A program made the translations under genes and the position numbers. A stretch of DNA of 64,000 bases from Alphaproteobacteria bacterium. Lineage in GTDB: Bacteria; Pseudomonadota; Alphaproteobacteria; CALKHQ01. This document shows, in pieces, positions 59,970-64,000 of this stretch (position 1 is the first letter of the stretch; every line of letters begins with the position of its first letter). The notes under the pieces were generated by a model. The model made no database searches. It worked only from the letters and a program-made list of their open reading frames with translations, and was not told where the DNA came from. Location: NCBI GenBank assembly GCA_041396705.1, contig JAWKYB010000008.1, positions 1-64,000 of the forward strand, written 5' to 3'.

Positions 59970-60362
59970 ATGCGGCGCACCGTCGGCCGCGCGGACCGTC
60001 GCAGGGTGCCGCTGGTGCTGCTGGCCATATCCTGCCTTGGCGGCTGCCTGTCGTTCGGCCCCGACGACGACCCCAACTTCCCGGTCGACCTCTATGTCGA
60101 CATGGCCGATTCCGACGTGAAGATGGCGGTGGACACCATGCAGATCGCGCTGGAGACCGGCTCCGACGGTGCGGTCGCCACCTGGACCAACCTCGACACC
60201 GGCAACAGCGGCCGGATCCAGCCGTTGCGTACCTACCAGACCGAGCGCGGCTATTTCTGCCGAGACTTCCTGGAAATCCTCAACGTCGGCGGCCGCACCG
60301 CCAGCTATGACAACCACGCCTGCCGCGACGACGACGGCGTCTGGCGCTTCTTCGACGACTGA
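59970..60362 (+). CDS. Small RT0821/Lpp0805-like surface lipoprotein
   Basis: 130 residues. The signal peptide ends in lipobox SCLGGC. The mature protein has TWTNLDTGNSGRIQPLRTYQ, GYFCRDFLEI and CRDDDGVWRFF, the W...TG...G, CR and GxW pattern of RT0821/Lpp0805-family surface proteins, which resemble the 17-kDa antigen domain. It would be exported to the outer membrane. It starts at the ATG at 59970, in frame with an upstream TTG. The next gene is convergent after 24 bases. Confidence 0.8.
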   Translation: MRRTVGRADRRRVPLVLLAISCLGGCLSFGPDDDPNFPVDLYVDMADSDVKMAVDTMQIALETGSDGAVATWTNLDTGNSGRIQPLRTYQTERGYFCRDFLEILNVGGRTASYDNHACRDDDGVWRFFDD

Positions 60363-60386
60363 GGCGCCCGCGCGCGTCCAGACGTC

Positions 60387-61592
60387 TCAGTCGTCCGGGC
60401 GCAGGTAGATGCCGCCGTCGATGGCGATCATGCCGTCGGCGACGACGGCCAGCGAGTGGACGGTCACGCGGCCGCGCGTATCGGTCAGGATCAGCGCGCC
60501 GCCGGCGACGACATAGGTGCCGACGGCGGAATCGGATTGCGGACGGACCGCGAACCCGCCCTGCGAATCGCCGGCCGCGTTCTCGAAGCTGCCGAACGCC
60601 CCGGACGAGCGGTCCGCGGTGAAGCGTCCATCGGCGCCGAAGCTGTAGTAGCTGCCCGAATAGGCGCCGCCGCTGACCCCGCTGCCGACTCCGAACTGGG
60701 CGAAGCTCTGGCGGCTGTAGCTGCCCTCCAGCACCAGGCCGTCCGGCACCGGATCAAGCGCGAGATAGTCCCGCTCGCCGATGGACAGGCCGCCGTCGCC
60801 CGACGAGAGAGCCATCGTCGCGACCGAGCCGTCGGCATAGGCGAACCGGATCGCGTCGCCGGCGACGCGGTAGGTGCCGGCGTCGTCCGGTCGCCCGGAC
60901 AGTGCCGCGCCGAAGTCGAACCCGGCGGTGCCCGCGCCCGCGGGCACGTCCTCGAAGAAATAGCCGTCCGCCGACAGCATCAGGAAATGATGCTGCAGCT
61001 CGATGCCGTTGAGCCCGTAGCCCATGGTGTTGGCATAGAAGACGCCGTCGAGCGGCCCGGGCGACGCCGGCTCCAGCAGCGGCGGCGCCCCCTCGCTGAC
61101 GAAGCGCATCGACAGCATCAGCGGCACCACCTCGCGCTCGACCAGCGCCGCCACCGCGTCGGCCGGGTTGTCGCCCCAGTAGTCCAGCATGACCAGCTCG
61201 ATCCGGTCGCCGACCTGCATCGCCATGAACAGCTGCATGTCGCCGTCGACGGACTGGCCGCCGGCCGTGACCGGGATGGCGCCGAGGTCGAGGCTGTCCA
61301 TCGGCACCCGGAAGTCGACCGTCTCGTCGTCCTCGACCACGAAATCCATGCGCCGCTCCAGCCAGGCCGCGGGGTCGCGCGGCCGCTGCTCGCTGCGGAA
61401 GATGCGGATCGCGAAGGGAGCGTCGCCATCCAGCGTCAGCCTGACCCAGCCGTCCTGTACGACGCGGCGGCCCTCGTCCGGCCAGTCGTAGACAACGTTG
61501 TCATACTGGAATGTCGCCGCCCCGGCGCCGGTCGCCAGCGGCGCAGACGCCAGCAGCAGGATCGCGAAGCGGACGGCTGGGACTGACGGCAT
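60387..61592 (-). CDS. Secreted hypothetical protein
   Basis: 401 residues. A signal peptide (about 1-25, ATGAGA cleavage) sends it out of the cytoplasm. The mature protein is rich in Asp, Gly, Tyr and Phe, with repeated beta-like stretches (DGRFTADRSSGAFGSFENA, GTYVVAGGALILTDTRGRVT, GVFYANTMGYGLNGIELQHH) suggesting beta-barrel or beta-propeller blades. The first half (FQYDNVVYDWPDEG, RIELVMLDYWGDNPADAV) and the second half look like two domains. No recognised family; the late lipocalin-like barrel is a possibility only. It is convergent with the lipoprotein gene and divergent from the acidic protein gene. Confidence 0.7.
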   Translation of the reverse strand: MPSVPAVRFAILLLASAPLATGAGAATFQYDNVVYDWPDEGRRVVQDGWVRLTLDGDAPFAIRIFRSEQRPRDPAAWLERRMDFVVEDDETVDFRVPMDSLDLGAIPVTAGGQSVDGDMQLFMAMQVGDRIELVMLDYWGDNPADAVAALVEREVVPLMLSMRFVSEGAPPLLEPASPGPLDGVFYANTMGYGLNGIELQHHFLMLSADGYFFEDVPAGAGTAGFDFGAALSGRPDDAGTYRVAGDAIRFAYADGSVATMALSSGDGGLSIGERDYLALDPVPDGLVLEGSYSRQSFAQFGVGSGVSGGAYSGSYYSFGADGRFTADRSSGAFGSFENAAGDSQGGFAVRPQSDSAVGTYVVAGGALILTDTRGRVTVHSLAVVADGMIAIDGGIYLRPDD

Positions 61593-61811
61593 CGCATGGC
61601 CTCCACCGGGTCGATGCAACGGCATGTATCGATCCCATCGACCGTGGCAGCGCACTGTGGCCGCGCCATGGCCGCCCGGATGAATTCTTCGCCATATGCC
61701 AGTCGACCAGGGCGCCGACGTCCTCGGCGCGCTGCCGCTATGCGGCCGGTCGCATGCGTCGGTGTTGCGCCGGCAGTCGGCGGCCGCGCGCGTGCCGGCA
61801 GAACGCCGGGA

Positions 61812-61825
61812 GTGACCGCGGTCAC
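61812..61825. promoter_or_regulatory. 14-bp palindrome upstream of the acidic hypothetical gene
   Basis: GTGACCGCGGTCAC is a perfect palindrome, resembling CRP/FNR-family half-sites (GTGA...TCAC). It lies 75 bases before the ATG at 61901. The 308-base gap from 61593 to 61900 has no other signal I can support, apart from short Arg-rich frames. Confidence 0.4.
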
Positions 61826-61900
61826 CGCCGCCCGACATCCGCCCCGGCGCCGGCGCCGTATCGGCCATTACTGTTCACGCAGAAGGATTGGAGAAACGTC

Positions 61901-62434
61901 ATGGCCCAGATCGCATTTGACACCTCGGCGATCCGCGAGACGCAAACCCTCGGCCGGACGGACGAGTCCGCTGGCGACGACATCCTCGATCTGCCCGGAG
62001 CCGCCGGCACGACCGCCAAGGACGACCTGATCGGCGACATCCTCAGCCTCGACGCGAGCGAGGCGGAGGCGCTCATCGCTCGGCTCGGCGGCGCCGGCGC
62101 GACGACCGGCTCCGGCACGGGCACTGGCACCGTGTTCATGACAGCCGGCGAGGAGGTGTTCCAGGACGGCGACCCCAAGGACGCTCCGGACCCGGACAAC
62201 AAGCCGAAAGACATCGTCGAGGCGCTGAAGGAGCAGGGGTACATCAAGGACGCGCCGGTCGCCGATGGCACACAAAAGGACTCCGGCGGCTACGGCGAGG
62301 TCGACCCCGGCACGATCGAAGCCAACGGCGAGGCGGACCGCAACAGCGCCCTGCTGCAGGACTGGATCAGCCTCCTCGCCGATCGCGAGGTGGCCAACGG
62401 CGGATTCGACTCCAACGTCGAGCTCTGGATCTGA
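61901..62434 (+). CDS. Acidic Gly/Thr/Asp-rich hypothetical protein
   Basis: 177 residues, no signal peptide or membrane segment. It is strongly acidic. An N-terminal part (ETQTLGRTDESAGDDILDL, DDLIGDILSLDASEAEALI) is followed by a Gly/Thr linker (GATTGSGTGTGTVF) and a segment rich in Asp, Pro and Lys (GDPKDAPDPDNKPKDIVEAL). The C-terminal half is helical, ending FDSNVELWI. Such composition suits a secreted type I (RTX-like) substrate or a regulatory linker, but there are no RTX repeats. AGGATTGGAGAAACGTC precedes the ATG. Function unknown. Confidence 0.7.
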   Translation: MAQIAFDTSAIRETQTLGRTDESAGDDILDLPGAAGTTAKDDLIGDILSLDASEAEALIARLGGAGATTGSGTGTGTVFMTAGEEVFQDGDPKDAPDPDNKPKDIVEALKEQGYIKDAPVADGTQKDSGGYGEVDPGTIEANGEADRNSALLQDWISLLADREVANGGFDSNVELWI

Positions 62435-62436
62435 TC

Positions 62437-62454
62437 GCACGGCGCCTGCCGTGC
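62437..62454 (+). terminator. Hairpin after the acidic protein gene
   Basis: GCACGGC (62437-62443), GCCT loop, GCCGTGC (62448-62454): a perfect 7-bp stem two bases after the TGA stop, without a T-tract. The remainder of the gap to 62630 shows nothing I recognise. Confidence 0.5.
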
Positions 62455-62630
62455 AACGGCCACCTCACTTCCCCGGCGGCGCGTGCTGCGCGATGGCAGG
62501 CGTGGAAGGCGCCACCGGTGTAGAGAAGCTGCGGCACCGGCCCGCTCCGGTTGCACCGCCCAAGGGCTACTTGGGGAGGAGGAACCTGGGGCGGGCGCAC
62601 CGGGCGGGGCCGGTGCCGCTTCGGACGACG

Positions 62631-63767
62631 TCAGCGCAGCAGCGCCTTCGCCTCCGAATCGGTCATCGCTTCGGGCCTGTCGATCGCCGGGTCGATGGCG
62701 ACGAACCGGCCCTCCGCCGCCGACTGTCCGATCGCCTCGGCCACCTGCAGCATGTGCAGGCCGAGGCGCCCGCTGGCCCGGTTCGGGCGCCCGGCCTTGA
62801 CCGCCGCGGCCAGCTCGGCAAGGCCCAGCCCGCGATGGTTGGCCCGGTTCGGCGCGTCCACCGGCCAGTTCATCTCGCCGAACGGCCGGCTCGACGGGTC
62901 GATCGCGGTCCATTCGTCCTTCGCCTTGGCGACCTCGATGTCGCCGCCGAAGAAATTCGGGTCCGGCGGCCGGATGCTGGCCCTGCTACCGTACAGCTCC
63001 ATCGGCCGGTGGCCGTGCGCCTTCACGTCCCAGCTGGCGCCGAGAAAGATGTGGGCGCCGCAGGCGAAGCGCATCAGGCCCAGCGCCGTGGTCGGCACCT
63101 CGACCTTGATCCGCTCGCCCTTGTGCGGGCCGTCGGCGCCGACGACACGCTCGGCGAAGCCCTTGCCGTCCATCGCCGCCACCCCGGTGACCGGGCCCAG
63201 CAGGTTGATCAGTGCGGTGATGTAGTACGGGCCGACGTCGAGCACCGGCCCGCCGCCGCGCTGGAAGAAGAACGCCGGGTTCGGGTGCCAGCTCTCCATG
63301 CCGGACGACAGGATGAAGCAGGTGCCGGCTATGATCGACCCGACCTCGCCGGAATCGACCAGCTCGCGGCAGTTGCGGTGCGCTGCGCCGAGGAAGGTGT
63401 CCGGCGCCACGCCGATCTTCAGGCCCTTCGCCTCGGCCGCCGCCACCAGCTTCTCGCCCTCCGTCACGGTGATGCCGAGCGGCTTCTCCGAATAGACGTG
63501 CTTGCCGGCGTCGAGCGCGGCGTGGGCGACCTCGGCATGCACCACAGGCACGGTCAGGTTCAGCACGATATCGATGTCGGGGTCGGCCAGCAGCGCATCC
63601 ACCGTCATCGCGCGGATGCCGGCCTTCGCCGCCAGCGCGTCGGCCGCCTCCGGCCGCAGGTCGGCGCAGGCGACCAGTGCGATGTCGCGGAAGCGCGGGA
63701 TGTTGTGGGCATAGATGCCGGAGATCACGCCGCAGCCGATCATGCCGACCTTGAGGGGTTCGCTCAT
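62631..63767 (-). CDS. Gfo/Idh/MocA family dehydrogenase, second copy
   Basis: 378 residues. VGMIGCGVISGIYAHNIPRF is the NAD(P) motif, YSEKPLGITV carries the EKP loop, and GGGPVLDVGPYYITALINLLG is the substrate-domain signature. It is related to the dehydrogenase at 57036, sharing the GPYY and WHPNPAF motifs, but it pairs with another partner. It begins 8 bases after the stop of an isomerase-like gene on the same strand, so both probably belong to a sugar or inositol catabolic operon that continues past the window edge. The ATG at 63767 starts the Rossmann motif. Confidence 0.9.
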   Translation of the reverse strand: MSEPLKVGMIGCGVISGIYAHNIPRFRDIALVACADLRPEAADALAAKAGIRAMTVDALLADPDIDIVLNLTVPVVHAEVAHAALDAGKHVYSEKPLGITVTEGEKLVAAAEAKGLKIGVAPDTFLGAAHRNCRELVDSGEVGSIIAGTCFILSSGMESWHPNPAFFFQRGGGPVLDVGPYYITALINLLGPVTGVAAMDGKGFAERVVGADGPHKGERIKVEVPTTALGLMRFACGAHIFLGASWDVKAHGHRPMELYGSRASIRPPDPNFFGGDIEVAKAKDEWTAIDPSSRPFGEMNWPVDAPNRANHRGLGLAELAAAVKAGRPNRASGRLGLHMLQVAEAIGQSAAEGRFVAIDPAIDRPEAMTDSEAKALLR

Positions 63768-63775
63768 CGTCCTAC

Positions 63776-64000
63776 CTACCACTTGGCAACGGTGTCACGG
63801 GATCGCCGGGCGGCGCGTTCGAAATCCTTCGGCGCGTCGTGCTCGACCACCAGCAGCGCGGCCCCGGCGGCCACGCAGGCCGGCGCCAGCGCAGCCCAGT
63901 CGAGCACGCCGTGGCCGACGTCGGCCCAGCCGTCCTCGTCGGCATTCTCGCCGGCAGGCGCGATGTCCTTGATGTGGCACGCGACGACGCGGCCCTGGTA
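63776..64000 (-). CDS. C-terminal end of a sugar phosphate isomerase/epimerase-like protein (cut by window edge)
   Basis: Only the last 74 residues are visible. VVACHIKDIAP is the late metal-binding histidine motif of xylose-isomerase-like TIM barrels, followed by WADVGHGVLDWAALAPAC and LLVVEHDAPKDF, which match the final strands and helix of IolE/IolI-like sugar isomerases. The start lies beyond 64000. Cotranscribed with the dehydrogenase gene (8-base gap). A role in sugar or inositol breakdown fits the partner. Confidence 0.85.
   Translation of the reverse strand, partial: YQGRVVACHIKDIAPAGENADEDGWADVGHGVLDWAALAPACVAAGAALLVVEHDAPKDFERAARRSRDTVAKW

Overview
The window is GC-rich and densely coded. 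Its content fits a Gram-negative alphaproteobacterium, probably close to Rhodospirillales; this is inferred from families and gene order, not from a marker phylogeny. The supporting signs are a mitofilin/Mic60-type protein inside a heme operon, kdsB-pheA divergent from a membrane-anchored cytochrome c, KDO synthesis (lipopolysaccharide), an FnrN-type regulator with FNR boxes, a BigR/SqrR persulfide repressor, and many GTG starts.

Region 1 (0-9 kb): a probable insertion-sequence end, tRNA-Thr(CGT), and the minus-strand operon kdsB-pheA-hemC-hemD-mic60-hemY, whose first four genes overlap by GTGA. Divergent from it are a cytochrome c and hisN. Region 2 (9-20.5 kb): a secreted hypothetical protein, a class V aminotransferase with UDP-glucose dehydrogenase, an orphan Leu/Ile/Val-type binding protein, an RND efflux pair, BioY and a kynurenine-formamidase-like hydrolase. 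Region 3 (20.5-26.4 kb): a sulfide/persulfide locus. SulP and a two-cysteine ArsR repressor diverge from a persulfide-dioxygenase-like hydrolase, a DUF442-sulfide:quinone oxidoreductase fusion and a split YeeE/YedE sulfur importer. The control region has nested palindromes, and the repressor mRNA looks leaderless.

Region 4 (26.4-46.4 kb): two lipoproteins, cytochrome b561, then a low-oxygen/stress island. It holds two P-type ATPases and a translationally coupled trio (archaeal-type AMP phosphorylase, PRPP synthetase, beta-CASP RNA nuclease). It also holds a fatty-acid desaturase (apparently frameshifted), a CrtI-like oxidoreductase, a zinc alcohol dehydrogenase, a host-attachment-family protein, an uncharacterised small protein, an FNR with four candidate cluster cysteines, a tandem universal stress protein, a flavodoxin-fold reductase and a nucleotide cyclase-FHA fusion. 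Three perfect FNR boxes lie within 3.2 kb around the fnr gene. The likely theme is remodelling of nucleotide, RNA, ion and lipid pools when oxygen falls.

Region 5 (46.4-64 kb): sugar catabolism. Two ABC importers lie head to tail on the minus strand, one ribose/AI-2-like (CUT2) and one maltose-like (CUT1, no ATPase of its own). A ROK regulator, a Gfo/Idh/MocA dehydrogenase and a ThuA protein diverge from them. Four uncharacterised or surface proteins follow, then a second dehydrogenase and the end of a sugar-phosphate isomerase-like gene cut by the window edge. No CRISPR array, rRNA, complete transposase or prophage was seen.
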